A stretch of 64,000 nucleotides of DNA from Thinopyrum elongatum (GCA_011799875.1 CM022297.1:522811362-522875361); one strand, 5' to 3'. Positions 10,985-23,369 are shown, counted from the first letter of the stretch. The notes: a model not told the origin generated them from the letters alone. Program-made: numbers and translations.

Positions 10985-13140
10985 AGTCCGATAAATGTTA
11001 TTGCAAATAGTGGATTTATCTATCTTCAGAAATGACTCAAGTAGATATATGTATATTTACTTGATGAGACATAAGTCTAGATCTTTTGAATTCATTCAAA
11101 AGGTTTTCAAGAATGAAGTAGAAGTTATTGTAACAAGAAAATTCTGTTTCTACAATTCGATTGCAGAAAGGAATATTTGAGTTACAAGTTTAGCGAATGT
11201 CTGATGAGTTTTGAAAAGAGTTTCATAACTTACACCTCCCGGAACACCACTGTGAGTGAAAAGTCCGTGAAGATGTAATCGAACCATTTATGACATGGTA
11301 AGATCAAAGATGACATAAATAAATTTGCCATTATCCCTTTTAAAAGGTGATGCTTTAGAGACTGCGGCTTTTACACTGAAAAGAGCTCCATCAGGTCTGT
11401 TGAAATGACACCATGGTATGGTACGCCCAACCATGTTATATCTTTTCTTAACATTTGGAATATGGGGCTTGTGTAAAAGGTTACAAACCTATTCCAAATC
11501 AGACAAGTGCTACTTTGTAGGTTATCCCAAGAAATTGGGTATTCCTCCCTCACTATACCGAGGCAAATAGGTTTGCCACAAAGAACGGTATGCTTTTTGA
11601 AGAAAATGGTTCTTTCAAAAAGGTGAGTGGGAGAATAATGCAACTCGACGAGATAACCAGTATCTCCGTCATCAGGTCAAAGGAAAGAGACCTTGGAAGT
11701 AATTCCAGTGTTTCCTACTGCGACTGATACGGAAGTCTCTACAATAAAATGTATGGACTTCGGTCAAACTTGCAGCTAAACCACGTAGGCAAGGCTCGTG
11801 CAAACCTCTCAGGTGCGCAGACGAGATATTGTTGTCAAACAACAGTATACCTACGATACACAAGGAAGCGTTGATGGGCCCTGACTCCGAAATTGGCTGA
11901 ATGCCAATACAACCCGAGTTAGTTTCCATATAAGTGATTCAAGATTAAAACCTTGATACACCTTTCGGAAGACTTAGAGTCTAACGAATATTTATGGAAC
12001 TTAAAACTGATACGGATAAAAATGTTTTATCCATAAAGCTCGACTTGTTGAAATAACAAGTTCAAGGAGTTGACTGCGATGAGGTTGTTTCACCGTAGCG
12101 ATGCTTAAAGTCAGTTCGGGTTGAACTAGCAATTAATACATATTTCAGTCATGAGATATGAAACATGGATGACAATAGGATTTCCATATGATGGAAATGA
12201 AACCAAGGACTTGCATGTGTTACAGTCCAAGGTATTTTGTCATTCCAGAGGATGCTAGTGAGTGTGCAAACTTCAGAGTTCCAGCAATGGACAGAAGAGA
12301 GCATAATGGAGTTGGAATCTTCGTGTTTTGATGAAATGGTCAAAAGGGTTTGACTTCATCAATGGGTAACGAAGATGCTTGTGATTCAAGAAAGTAAGTG
12401 GGAGCATAATAAATTTCTAAAAAAAAAAACGTTGTGTGCTTGACACATTGTTAATTGGAAATAAATTTCTTGACACGAATTAGGACTTCATTTGAAAATA
12501 GTTTTTCGATGAAGTGCTTGGGCTAAATAGCCTTTATATTAGGCATGATGATCTATGGAGATAGATTTACCTAATGGGGCTGAGAAAAGATACATATTGA
12601 CAAGATGCTAAGACCTTTTAGCATTAAAAACGTCAAGGAGTGATTCTTGCCGAAGTCACATGGAAAGAGTTTTTGCAAGACTCGGTGTCCCAAAACACTG
12701 ATGAGCAAAATACATGATGGAGATTCCACACACTCTTGTGTTTCGATTAATCATGTATTCCATGGTATGTAAAAACAAACCAGATATGTCCAATACTCCC
12801 AAAGTTGTTGCGAGTATAGATACCAAAGTGATCAAAAGTACTGATCATGGGACAACAGTGAAAAAGGGTCATTGAGTACTATAATAGCACTGATGACATG
12901 TTTTCTCGCAAGCGGAGATCATGAAGAGTTCGTTGTAAAAGGTTACATCGATACAGTCTTCATCCATGCTCCATGCGATTTTCGATTTAAATTGAGGGTT
13001 TTGTGTAACACACAATCTGGTGGCACAGTTAGTTGGAATTTGTTCAAACAAGTTACTGTGGCGAATTCTATAATAGAGGCGAAGTATGTTGCCGCTTTTA
13101 AAGCGACAAAGAAGATGTTGAATCATATAGTTCATTCATG
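10985..13140 (+). pseudogene. Copia element 2 pol remnant (integrase, RT, RNase H)
   Basis: The order of recognisable fragments is Copia-like. Around 11020-11150 an integrase-core fragment (SSRYMYIYLMRHKSRSFE) matches the equivalent part of Copia element 1. Around 12040-12130 the RT entry region matches by nucleotide similarity. Around 12530-12630 an ILGIKIY-type RT block is present. At 12872-13141 an RNase H fragment (EEFVVKGYIDTVF, then GGTVSWNLFKQVTVANSI and EAKYVAA) is seen. Every fragment is short and bounded by stops or frame changes. There is no YxDD motif in frame. The protein cannot be made. Confidence 0.75.
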
Positions 13141-13437
13141 AACTTAGTATGGTTCCAAGATGGCTTTTGTCAATGGGACACTACTGTGGGTAGTTGCTCC
13201 ATAACTCAGTCTGAGGAATCCAGGTTCGACCTGTGATTCACATACATACAAAGCCAAGTCCACGCAAAATATGAATTTTGTGAAAGCGTAAAAACGCGAG
13301 GATACGCAAAGATACACACGGAGCTGAAGTCGTCAGATCCGTTGGACATCAGGCTATACCACATGCGAAGCATATTTACACCGGTGTGCCACAGGTGTGA
13401 AGTGCATTAGCATTAACTAGATTATTGACACTAGTGC

Positions 13438-13448
13438 AAGTGGGAGTC
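13438..13448 (+). other. Polypurine tract, Copia element 2
   Basis: AAGTGGGAGTC immediately precedes the 3' LTR start. This is the usual second-strand priming tract in BARE/Angela-group elements, and here it is preserved. Confidence 0.75.
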
Positions 13449-15619
13449 TGTAGGAGATATGCCCTAGAGGCAATAATAAATGTTATTGATTATCTCCCTG
13501 TTCATAATTATGTTTATGTTCCATGCTATAACTGCAATGATTCTCGAGTCTACAAATAAAACGAGGCTTGGAGGAAGACTCATATGCACGTGTGGGATAA
13601 TAAACGATAAAATGTATTCCTAGTCAAGCCTCTATGACTGGCTCAAGTGTTGCATGATGGTTCTGTTTTCCTGATCATGGGCATGTCTATGCCAGCAACT
13701 TTGAGGGCACAATGTTATAAGAACATTTGTGTTGAATCGACCCGTTTGATGTTATGCTATGAGATTCATTCGTCACAAGTTAATGGTTAATAACATAGAG
13801 ATGGTTAATGTTTGCATAATTCCTCAGACCATGAGAGTATCGAGTTTCTTCATGCTTGATTCATGAACTTTGGGGTTTGTTAAACGTCATCCGTAACTGG
13901 ATGGCTATTACGGCGGCTTACGGGTTCATGGGAAAGTATGTCAAGTAACTTGATAGCTCAAGATTGGGATTTGCTCCTCCGACGATGGAGAGATATCTCT
14001 GGGCCCTCTCGGTGTTACGGTATCCATCATCGTCTTGCCAGACACAGGGTGATTTGATCACAGGGATGCCGGAACACAGTAATGAGAAAAGAGAACAATA
14101 CCGGTAACGAGGTAACTAGCATAGTGGACAAGTTGTTGATCCACGGGAATGCCAACATGTCTCACCTCGGGTATTTGTAACATATCGCGAAGCAACAGGA
14201 ATAGCACACGGCAACTGGAGGTTCACTCGAATATTCATTCGTGTGGGTATAGGGGTCAATATGGGTGTCCACGGCTCCGATGTTGATCATTGATCGGAAG
14301 GGGTTCCGTGTCATGTCTATACTTCACCGAACCTATAGGGTCACACGCTTAAGAGTCATCTATCTGCTGAATACTAGACAGGGAGTCTGAGAGAAAATCA
14401 TCGAAAAAGTTTCGGACACCGAAAAGTTTCGGACAGCGGAAAAGTTCCGCAGAGAGAGGTCACCGGATGAGTTCCGGTGAAACTGAAAAGCTGTTTCAGG
14501 GGATACCATTAAGTCAAAATGGTTTCGGCACATGCCTGATAATTCTTGGAGGATACCAGAATCATTCTGGAAACTTCTGGGAATTTTCTGGAAGAAAAAC
14601 CGGAAATGTTCCGGGGCTGCCGGAACCGCTTCAGATGCTTTTCGCAGATGAAATCACTAAACTGGAATTGTTCCAGAATGCATTGAAAATTATTTTAGTG
14701 GGTACTGGAAATGTTCTAAGCCCACATAAATATTTTCAGTTCGAACGGACGCTGAAAAATGTCGTCGTGAATAGTGAAAGTGCTTTTTGGGAATTTTATG
14801 GAAAGCACCTTTTGGGAATTTCCCAAAAGGCTTCTAGAATGCCTTAGGCACTAAGGAAGCCCCCTTGGGGGGTCCCCCAAGGGTGTGGCCGGCCAAGCAT
14901 GGTGGAGCTCCTTGGAGCTCCACATGGCACCCCTTTTATCTTTATTCTTTTGTGGAAAGGCATAAAGTGGGGGTACTTTGGGTTTTTTTTGTATGACATC
15001 TTTACCCCTTGGCTATCCTATAAATAGAGGTGGAGGGGCAGCCCTCCACACTCATCCCTTCTCACATACATGCCATTGCAATGATCTGGCTTCTCTCTCC
15101 CTCCCACGAAAAGAGTTTCGTAGAGCCGAAAGGCTGTCTGGGTTCCGGTGGGAACTAGTTCTGGACGGCGAAGCCCTGCCGGATAGATGACACCGTATGT
15201 GTGCAACTCTGTAGAGAGGTCGTAGTTTTGATCTTAGTGCCCGAGGGGCTGTTCGAGAGTGCCTCCCGAAGGGCTGTCCAAGTGACGGTCCGAGTTCTGT
15301 GAGTCCTCCCGAAGGGCTGTCCGAGTGACCGTCTGAGTTTCGAAGGTCCTCCCGAAGGGCTGTCCGCGACACCGTCCGGGGGACTGTTCGACCGCCTCCC
15401 GAAGGGCTGTCCTGGGCGCGGATGAGGGTATACATCCTCGCGGTTGGGAGGTTGTAAATCCTAGCTGCGGGGATCTGCACCGCCGATCATCATCGACTCT
15501 ACTTCCGCTGCGCTACGAGTCGGTAACGAAAATGATCAAACCTTGTATGCAGTCTCCATAGTGGTCCTGGGCTGGTGCGTAGGTCGGAAATTTTTTGTTT
15601 TCTGCTGCGTTACCCTACA
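13449..15619 (+). repeat. 3' LTR of Copia element 2
   Basis: It matches 5989-8160 over the whole length. The first 600 bp show about two dozen differences by eye; later parts are closer. TATAAATA is at 15019-15026. The 126-codon open frame recurs at 14467-14847 and the minisatellite at about 15240-15415. It ends CCCTACA, followed by TSD GCCGC. Confidence 0.93.
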
Positions 15620-15624
15620 GCCGC

Positions 15625-15751
15625 TTCATCCCACAATACCGCCGAATCAAAACAAGACATTGGTGGTAAGCAGTATGACTATCACTGCCCACAACTCTTT
15701 GTGTTCTACTCGTGCATATCATCTACGCATAGATCTGGCTCATGATGCCAC
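15625..15751 (-). other. Copia element 1 leader start and primer binding site
   Basis: This is the continuation of the Copia 1 leader after the nested element. On the minus strand, 15735-15750 reads TGGCATCATGAGCC, a variant of the initiator methionine tRNA complement, directly next to the 5' LTR end at 15752. This fixes the orientation of Copia element 1. Confidence 0.75.
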
Positions 15752-17515
15752 TGTTGGGAATCGTTGCATGGAAAAGAAAAAAAAATTCTAGGCACACGCA
15801 ATGACCTATCCATGGAGATGCATAGCAACGAGGGGGAGAGTGTGTCTACGTACCCTCATAGACCGTAAGTGGAAGTGTTTCACAACACGGTTGATGTAGT
15901 CGAACTTCTTCGCGCTTCAACCGATCAAGTACCGAATGCACGGCACCTCCGCGTTCTGCACACGTTCAGCTTGGTGACGTCCCTCGCCTTCTTGATCCAG
16001 CAAGACATCGAGGTAGCAGATGAGTTCCGTCAGCACGACGGCGTGGTGACAGTGATGGTGAAGTGATCTCTGCAGGGCTTCGCCTAAGCACTACGAAAAT
16101 ATGACCGGGGGTGTAAACGGTGGAGGGGGGCGCCGCACACGGCTAGGCAATTGTCTGGGGTGTGCTAGGCGCCCCCCTCCTCATATATATAGGTGGGAGG
16201 GAGAGGAGAGAGGCCAAGGGGCGCCCCAAGTAGGTCCGAATCCTACTTGGGCTCCTGCCCTTGCCGCGCCCCCCTGCCATGTATGTCGGAGGGGGAAGGA
16301 AAGAGGGGGGGGGGGGGAGAGGGAAGGAAGTGGGAATCCTAATTCACACTTACATTTCCATTCTCCCCTTTCCTTCTCTTCCTTAGGCCGGCCCATATGG
16401 GGGACGCACCAGCCCCTTGTGGCTGGTTCGTTTCCCCTCTTGGCCCATAAGGCCCATATCTTTTGCCGGGGGTGTCCGGAACCCCTTCCGGTGACCCGAT
16501 AAGTACCCGGTACCCCCCGAAACACTTCTGGTGTCCGAATACCATCGTCCTATATATCAATCTTTACCTCTCGACCATTTCGAGACTCCTCGTCATGTCC
16601 GTGATCTCATCCGTGACTCCGAACAACATTCGGTCACCAAATCACATAACTCATATAATACTATATCGTCATCGAATGTTAAGCGTGCGGACCCTACGGG
16701 TTCGAGAACTATGTAGACATGACCGAGACACCTCTCTGGTCAGTAACCAATAGCGGAACTTGGATGCCCATATTGGCTCCTACATATTCTACGAAGATCT
16801 TTATCGGTCGAACCATTATGACAACATACATAATTCCCTTTGTCCATCGGTATGTTACTTGCCCGAGATTCGATCGTCGGTATCTTCATACCTAGTTCAA
16901 TGTCATTACCGGCAAGTCTCTTTACTCGTTCCGTAATACATCACCTCGTGACTAACTCCTTAGTCGTTTGCTTGCAAGCTTATGATGTGTATTACCGAGA
17001 GGGCCCAGAGATACCTCTCCGATACTCGGAGTGACAAATCCTAATCTGGATCTATGCCAACTCAACAAATACCTTCGGAGATACTTGTAGAGCATCGTTA
17101 TAATCACCCAGTTACATTGTGACGTTTGATAGCACACAAGGCATTCCTCCGGTATCCGGGAGTTGCATAATCTCATAGTCGAAGGAATATGTATTTGACA
17201 TGAAGAAAGTAGTAGCAATAAAACTGAAGGATCATTATGCTAAGCTAACGGATGGGTCTTGTCCATCACATCATTCTCCTAATGATGTGATCCCGTTATC
17301 AAATGACAACTCATGTCCATGGTTAGGAAACCTTAACCATCTTTGATCAACGAGCTAGTCAAGTAGAGGCTCACTAGGGACACGATGTTTGTTTATGTAT
17401 TCACACATGTATTTAGGTTTCTGATCAATACAATTCTAGCATGAATAATAAACCTTTATCATGAATAAGGAAATATAAAATAACAAGTTTATTATTGCCT
17501 CTAGGGCATATTTCA
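15752..17515 (-). repeat. 5' LTR of Copia element 1
   Basis: About 1764 bp; on the minus strand it starts TGAAATATGCCCTAGAGG and ends ATTCCCAACA. A TATA-like run (CATATATATAGG) lies at 16182-16193 with GC-rich DNA on both sides. The open frames on both strands at 16101-16560 are low-complexity shadows of the GC-rich LTR. The LTR start lacks the usual TGTTGG and abuts CACTA exon sequence. Confidence 0.85.
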
Positions 17516-18584
17516 TTCACTTCTCTTCTTCAATTCTTTTCAATTTTTCTTTCAAATACTCATTTTCTTTTTCAACTAAATTTAACTTCTCGACAAGAGG
17601 TTCGGTTGCAATTTCCAGTTCACATACCTCCTAGATAAAAATATCTATGTCAACTTGATGGGCACTTGATGGGCATAATTGTCATAAACACGAAATGCAA
17701 CAAATAGTTATAAAAGAGAATATACCACATCCGAATCATAAACCGGACGAGGGCCGACAGGGACGGATATCAAAACCGTGGCACTATGTATAACAAACAA
17801 CCATACCGGTAAGAAAATTATACAAGTAACTATCCAAATCACACAAACATGATTTTTTTATATAAAAAGGATAAGAACAAGAGGCTCACCAAGGTGGTGA
17901 CGGCGACGGGACGGTGCGGGCAATCGACGATGGTTAGGATGGGGACGGGAAGGCACTAAGTAAACCACACCTACATATGCAAACTAAGAAGTTAATTTGA
18001 GCTCAAATTGCATATAAATCAAATAAACTACCAGATATAATTACTCCCAAACTAAAACCCACAAATCACTATACTTATAGAGCAGGGCAAGAGCTAATTT
18101 ACCAATGAGAGATGAAAGGATAAAAGTTGCTAACCTTTGTGAACACTTGGATGGATGGGGTGCCTTCAAATCTTGACAAATTTTGGCAAAAAATGGAGGT
18201 GAGTTCGAGCAAGAGGAAGAACAGAGAGGAGAGGAAAGGGGGAAAACATAGGGCTTCGGCTCGGGCTGGACGAAGCACTATATATAGTGATATCTTTAGT
18301 TCCGTTTGGTTATACAAACCGGGACTAAAGATGCACCTCTAGTCCCGGTTTGTGACACGAACCAGGACTAAATGTGCTCATGGGGGCCCAAGCCTGACAC
18401 AAGGCTGCCACCACCCCTTTAGTCCCGGTTTGTGACACGAACCGGGACTAGAGGCACGCCACGAACCGGGACTAATGATGCCCGCCCCCTAGCCGTTGGA
18501 ACCGGGACTAATGGTCACATTAGTACCGGGCCATTATCAAACCGGGACTAATAGGGCTCACGTAAAGTCGTTTTTCTACCAGTG
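17516..18584 (-). mobile_element. CACTA transposon end fragment (first exons of a coiled-coil gene plus TIR)
   Basis: The fragment ends at 18584 with TTTCTACCAGTG, the inverse of a CACTGGTAGAAA terminal repeat typical of grass CACTA elements. Subterminal copies of ACCGGGACTA and its inverse fill 18338-18550. Reading inward on the minus strand, a TATA-like TATATATAG lies near 18275. A leader region with possible splice sites follows, and after an acceptor TCTAG comes the exon at 17516-17624 encoding a charged coiled-coil segment. The rest of the element would lie left of the window. Copia element 1 interrupts the exon. Confidence 0.7.
18338..18550. repeat. Subterminal palindromic repeats of the CACTA element
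   Basis: TAGTCCCGGTT and AACCGGGACTA alternate in direct and inverted orientation. Two units form hairpins with a TGTGACACG loop (about 18340-18370 and 18421-18450). In this superfamily such repeats are transposase binding sites; that role here is inferred. Confidence 0.7.
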
Positions 18585-18587
18585 GAA

Positions 18588-18934
18588 TAAGTCATACAAC
18601 CGACCCCCTCAAATTGTCCTCATATGTCCGAGTTGTCCGTGAACTCTCATATCCGGCCAATATAGGGCGGATATGAAGGTGCTCCGGCGTGTTTCGTCAT
18701 TCCGCCACGTTGGATTTGGACCACCCAGAACACTTTCCCTCTTTGTTTATTCCTTTTCTCTCTTCATCGGCACCAATACACGCATGTGGCTGGATATATA
18801 GGGAGAAACAAAGAGGGTGTGGATGCATGCATGCACAGATGAGGGCTTGGTGCAGACACACCCGGACAGCATCTGAAAGCAATCGTGAATGTGTAGATGG
18901 TCAGATTTGCCAAATCTGGTTGTAGATGCTATAA
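18588..18934 (+). mobile_element. Short Harbinger-like MITE (element E)
   Basis: A segment of about 341 bp (18591-18931) flanked by TAA at 18588-18590 and 18932-18934. Its left part (CTCATATCCGGCC, GGCGGATATG, GCCACGTTGGA) and right end (TTTGCCAAATCTGGTTGTAG) match the ends of the larger elements at 38216-39426 and 39430-40575. It lacks their ORF and looks like a deletion derivative. The left TIR is degraded (GTCATACAACCG against GAGCATCTACAACCG). Confidence 0.6.
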
Positions 18935-19121
18935 AGAGGGTCATTTCTTTCTGCACTATGTTTCATGTGACCCTCGGATTTCTGTTAGTGATAACATATA
19001 TTTTGTTAGTCAAATCTAAGGTAGCAGCACTCAATAGCTGAGAGGGTTATAATAAACCTGAAGGGAGGAAGTATATGGATTAGTGCTAGGCTTCTAGGGC
19101 TCGGACGTTTGGTCTATGGGT

Positions 19122-19440
19122 GTATATACATCCTATATGAAAATTAAAATTAAAAAAGTCAAAAAATTCTGAAAATATTTTTGAAATAAACTTGATCTTC
19201 CATTGTACTGGTAAAAAAATTCCACATAATAAAAAAACTCGTTGACTTCATGAATTTTTTTTGGTCAAACTAGTGTGAATAGTGACTTGTGTATAGCAAT
19301 ATATTATTTTGTGCCCTGAAGTCAATGCTGAGGTTTTGTTTGCGAAAATTTATATACTAGTGCAAAAAAAGTCAAGTTTATTAAAAAAATTCTGAACCTT
19401 TTTTTATTAAAAAAAACCATATAGGGTGTATACACACACT
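19122..19440. mobile_element. AT-rich MITE-like unit with terminal inverted repeats
   Basis: The left end GTGTATATACATCCTATATG and the right end CATATAGGGTGTATACACAC are imperfect inverse complements enclosing about 300 bp of AT-rich DNA. The interior (AAAAATTCTGAA, AGTCAAAAA) has no coding sense. TSDs were not resolved, so the class is open. Confidence 0.5.
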
Positions 19441-19814
19441 GGAACCAAGGCGTATTTTCCTAGGCTGCTAGCTATACTGTGCTGTGCTAGGGATCCGAAG
19501 CGTGCCTATTCAGTGTTGGTCAGGGAGTAGGCAAGCACAGAGGATCGGGGAGTGTCTCAGTGGCCTTGAGAGAAGCGAGACATGCTCCTGCTGCTGATTC
19601 TCCATTGCCTTGACCGCGGTGTCTGTCCGTCTTGCTGTCGGCACCAACCTCCAACGCGATACTCCTGCATGCTACGACTAGTATACAGATATTCCTACGC
19701 CACCCAACGTACTGCGTGGTGTATCGCCATGTCACCATCATGCTCCACCGGCGGGTCGACAGGAGGCCCCACACGCCAAGGCCACCCTGTCGCGCAGCTC
19801 ATGCAAAACGTATT
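19441..19814. other. Unassigned spacer
   Basis: About 370 bp of mixed-composition DNA between the MITE-like unit and the MULE. Overlapping open frames on both strands have no recognisable domain. I see no promoter, repeat or RNA signal. Confidence 0.4.
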
Positions 19815-19824
19815 CTCGTTACGG

Positions 19825-20073
19825 GCAGAAATCACATATTTGACCTGAGGACGAAATCAAATCACGATCTGACCTGGTTTCGAAAAAATTTCACATAATA
19901 CACCATTTTGTGTGACGCCCGACAGCCGGGCGCTGCATTACACTATGCAGCGCCGTTGCCTTAGGCGTCGCATGCCCGGCCAGCGTGGCAGGCCGAGGCC
20001 AGGGGCGGCCCCACAGCCAGCCGTGCAGCGCCCAACGCATAGGCGCCACACTTGTAATGTGCAGCGCCTAGCG
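19825..20073 (+). repeat. MULE left terminal inverted repeat
   Basis: Its reverse complement matches 31997-32245 with few differences and the same length. Its inner half is built of GGCGCTGCAC motifs in both orientations, the same motif found in the internal hairpins. It would hold transposase binding sites and the promoter of the adjacent PMD gene. Confidence 0.92.
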
Positions 20074-20762
20074 ATTGGGCGCTGCACAGTGACTTAAGCG
20101 CATCGGCCCAGCCCGACCAGGCAGTTCTTACCCCTCTCCAGGAAGTTGCTCTTTGGACAGAGAGCAGCGGCGGCGGCGCCCCATCGGATCCCCCCCCCCC
20201 CCCCCCCATCCCTCTCAGATCTGAAGATTTGATCCTTGGATCGATCTCCCCTCCAATCCCTCCTACTAGGTAAACTCCTTCGTTCCCTTTCTTTTCCTCC
20301 GTAAATTTGTTGCCATTTTAGAGATTTGTCCAAGATTTGGTGGAACCCTTGATTTGCTTGATTTAGGATGTGTAGTCATAGTGGTACTACCCTAGTATTG
20401 TTCTTTAGTTCACAATATATGATTCTTGTTAGTGAAACCCTAGATTGTTTAGTTTTTTTAGATATATATGAGATGCCTAGTTTTGTAGATAACTATGAGA
20501 TGTTGAGTTTTGTAGATATATATGAGATGTTCAGTTTTTTAGATATATATTAGATGTTGAGTTTATTTGAAATATGAGATGTTGAGTTTATTTGAACACA
20601 TATGACATACGAGATATATATGAGAATTTACAATCATTTATTCATTGTGTGAGAAGGACATGTTGAGATTCTTGTAGTTGAACACATATGAGATGTTTAG
20701 TGTATGCCGATATTTGAGATGAAGATGAACTCATATATGTTTATTGTTTGAACTTTGTAAGG

Positions 20763-23362
20763 ATGGTTTGGCTTCTTGACGATGCCTACGACACACGACA
20801 CCGGGCCTACATGATGCGCGAGAAGGAGATGGTAATAATGAGTAATCTAAATATTTTGCAAATTTGCCTTTAGTTGAAATTGACATGCCCTAAGATTTGT
20901 CATTACTTTTTTTTGCAGAAGCTTAAACCTCTGAAGATTCGGTATCACGGGGTCTCTGGTCCTGCCATGCCCTACGATGAGCGGTACACACCCTACATCC
21001 AGCAGGCAGGACTCCTCCTGTGGATTCAGTTGGTCAGCCGGTCCATGCCGAACCTCAACGCACCACTGGTGTCCTCTCTTGCTGATCGGTGGAGGCCGGA
21101 GACGCACAGTTTCCATCTTCGGACTGGGGAGATGACCGTGACGCTCGAGGATGTCGCCTTGATCAGCGGGCTTCCTATCGACGAGAGGCCTCTATGTTTC
21201 AGCACCGATTCTGATGGGTGGCGCGAGCAGATGATTGCTCTTATCAGTATGGCTCCTACCGAGGCTGAGGCTGATGTAGAGGAGGGAGAAGAGCAGAAGA
21301 AGAAGGAAAGGAAAGCAGCCGGAGCTGCTTTCACGTGGATTCAAAGGAACTTTGCACATTGCCCTGCGGATGCCACTGATGATGTGATACAGACACATGC
21401 TCGTGTCTATATGTGGTACGTTGTCTCGAGCACTTTGTTTCCTGACTCCACAGGCAAGAACGCTCCATGGATGTGGTTGAAGGCGTTGACCGTCTTCGAT
21501 AGCGGATGGAGCTGGGGTTCAGCGACTCTTGCTTACTTGTACCGACAGGTAGTTGGTTTGTTTTGCTATCAAGTCATTTCTTCATTAGCAATGCAACCTT
21601 GCTGTCAAGTTAACATTGTTTTCTTTCATATGCAGCTGGACGATGCTTGTTGCAGGATCACAGGTAGTGCAGGCATTGGTGGTAATATGCTTCTGCTTTC
21701 TGTATGGAGCTGGGAGCGTCTGCCTGTTGGACGCCCGAAGAGCGTCAAGTTTAATCCTTGGGATGAAGATGGCAAATTACGGCGCCCCACTTGGGCTTAC
21801 AAGTGGGATGTGGTATCCGAGATGACGAACGATGTCAATCTCATGTACCAAAAGTACATTGCCGAGTTGGACACGATTACGCCTGAGCAGGTAACGAGGT
21901 CATTACTTCAGTCATTTCTCATGCTTGCCTGAAAAATAGTCATCAATTTTGCATTGTTGTCCTATTTCATAGGTGGTATGGCAGCCATATGGCGCCGATG
22001 ACAGACTTGGGTACACCGAGGAGTTTGCCATCAACCCGATGTGCTTGCGGGATAGGGATCTCTGGCTTATGCGGTGCCCACTGATATGCAACTGGGCGGT
22101 TGAGTTTCATTTGCCACATCGCGTGTTTCGTCAGTTTGGTCTGTTCCAGCCTCACCCGTCGGAATGGGTGGACACGGACAAAGCACTTCATAGGTAAGAT
22201 AGCATGAACCGTATTGACTAAGCATCGCCACTCCTTCTTGATTGTGCTAATGTTTGGTTTTGTACCATGCAGGTTGGACAGGAGAAAGTAGCAGAAGATA
22301 AAGGACTGGGACAAGCATCATGCATCGTATGTTACCCGGTTCAATCTTTGTGTGGAGCAAGCTCGTAACAGTGCACGCGGCCAGCTTCGTGTGCATAGCT
22401 CACTTGCTTTCGATAACTACCTACGATGGTTTCTTGAAAATGCTCGAGTTGAGATATGCCCGCCGGCATACAACGATGATATTCTTGAAGAGCCCGTAAA
22501 CTTTGAGGATGTATCGAAGCGGCGGTACAACAAAGATGTCAGGGAAGGGCAAGGAGTCCCTGCTGTTCCGATGATTAACTATGTGGTAAAGTGTTCCCTT
22601 CTTTACTTCCCCGTTGGCCGTATTACACATGTTTGAATGGCTAACGTGTTCATTCGTTCTCATCCGCAGCGCAACGAGATCAAGAAAGCAGCTGATAAAA
22701 GCCAGTCTATTCTGGAGAAGACACCGGTTGGAGAAGGCAATGATGATGGTTCACTAAGAGCATTCCTCAAGGTACATATCGCATTCAGGTGTCCTTGTTA
22801 CATATGTTGCGGAGTTTGATATCTTATACACTTGTCCATGTTACAGCGTCAGGCCAAGAAGTTAAGGCGGTTATCGAATCTTCTCGGTTGCCGTGATCCC
22901 GAATTTGATGAACCATCTGCCTCTAGGTCTGGTACACCATCAGACCCCTTATCTCACCATCAGGGGGACGATGTGAGTTCCTCATATGCTTATCTGGATG
23001 ATGAGGGTGTGGTCACCCAAAAGGTATGACTAATCCTTTAGATGTGATTCTCACTTGATTACGACGCCGGTCTTTACCATATTGTTTGATTGTGTGATAG
23101 GGCCATGAGCTTGATGATGACATGTTTGGCGGACGCTCAAGTTCGGTCCGCATATATGTTGAAGCCTAGGCAGCCCATACGCCGGTACACGCCCACCGAC
23201 TTTGACAACAGAGGCAACCCAAAGGTGGTCGTAGGGACCTCGCGGATGGCTAGCTTGGATGATGAGGCGGAGGAGGAAGTGGAGGAAGAGGAGGCTCGTC
23301 CTAACAGGAAGAAAAAGATTGCCTCCAGGCATGGCACCAGGAACACGCGTGGAAAGCATTAG
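20763..23362 (+). pseudogene. Plant mobile domain (PMD) gene, MAIN-like, with eight coding exons
   Basis: I derive coding exons 20763-20831, 20919-21548, 21636-21890, 21973-22193, 22273-22585, 22670-22771, 22847-23023 and 23101-23362. All introns are GT-AG and phases agree. A non-coding first exon probably ends near 20269. The product of about 675 aa begins MVWLLDDAYDTRHRAYM. It contains a plant mobile domain (YIQQAGLLLWIQL, TVTLEDVALISGLPIDERP, WLKALTVFDSGWSWGSATLA), a domain shared by MAIN/MAIL chromatin proteins and by genes carried in MULEs and retrotransposons. The C-terminus is acidic then basic (EEEVEEEEARPNRKKKIASR). Two lesions are visible: a TAG at 22289-22291 and a one-base frame change near 23155 in the last exon. 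No transposase motif is present. Confidence 0.85.
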
Positions 23363-23369
23363 TGCTTGT

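Larger units (their letters stand above)
5984..15624 (+). mobile_element. Copia element 2 (LTR starts TGTAGGAGATATG), complete with TSD
   Basis: A full-length LTR retrotransposon: 5' LTR 5989-8160 (2172 bp), primer binding site at 8162, internal region, polypurine tract before 13449, 3' LTR 13449-15619 (2171 bp). The 5-bp TSD GCCGC flanks it at 5984-5988 and 15620-15624. LTRs start TG and end CA. The internal region retains integrase, RT and RNase H remnants in Copia order but no long reading frame, while the LTRs are still about 96-98% alike by eye. It is probably a non-autonomous element moved by enzymes of a related family. It is inserted in the leader of Copia element 1. Confidence 0.93.
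172..17515 (-). mobile_element. Copia element 1 (BARE1/WIS/Angela type), nested and decayed
   Basis: An LTR retrotransposon read on the minus strand: 5' LTR at 15752-17515, primer binding site near 15735-15750, leader and gag, integrase, reverse transcriptase and RNase H running down to 1207, then a truncated 3' LTR at 172-1097. Gag precedes integrase and integrase precedes RT, which is Copia order. A second Copia element (5989-15619) sits in the leader. LTR length (about 1.76 kb) and sequence fit the BARE1/WIS/Angela group. It lies in a CACTA element whose exon flanks the 5' LTR. The 3' LTR junction is abnormal: a 109-bp CACTA exon copy replaces the expected polypurine tract. Confidence 0.85.

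Noticed and set aside
16101..16560. Overlapping Pro/Gly-rich open frames on both strands
   Set aside because: They lie within the GC-rich part of the Copia element 1 LTR and have no conserved features.
20874..21932. Reading the PMD open frame as a single-exon phosphatase-like gene
   Set aside because: Consistent GT-AG junctions at both ends of each block show a multi-exon PMD gene. The phosphatase label in databases comes from fusion proteins sharing this domain, and no phosphatase motif is present.
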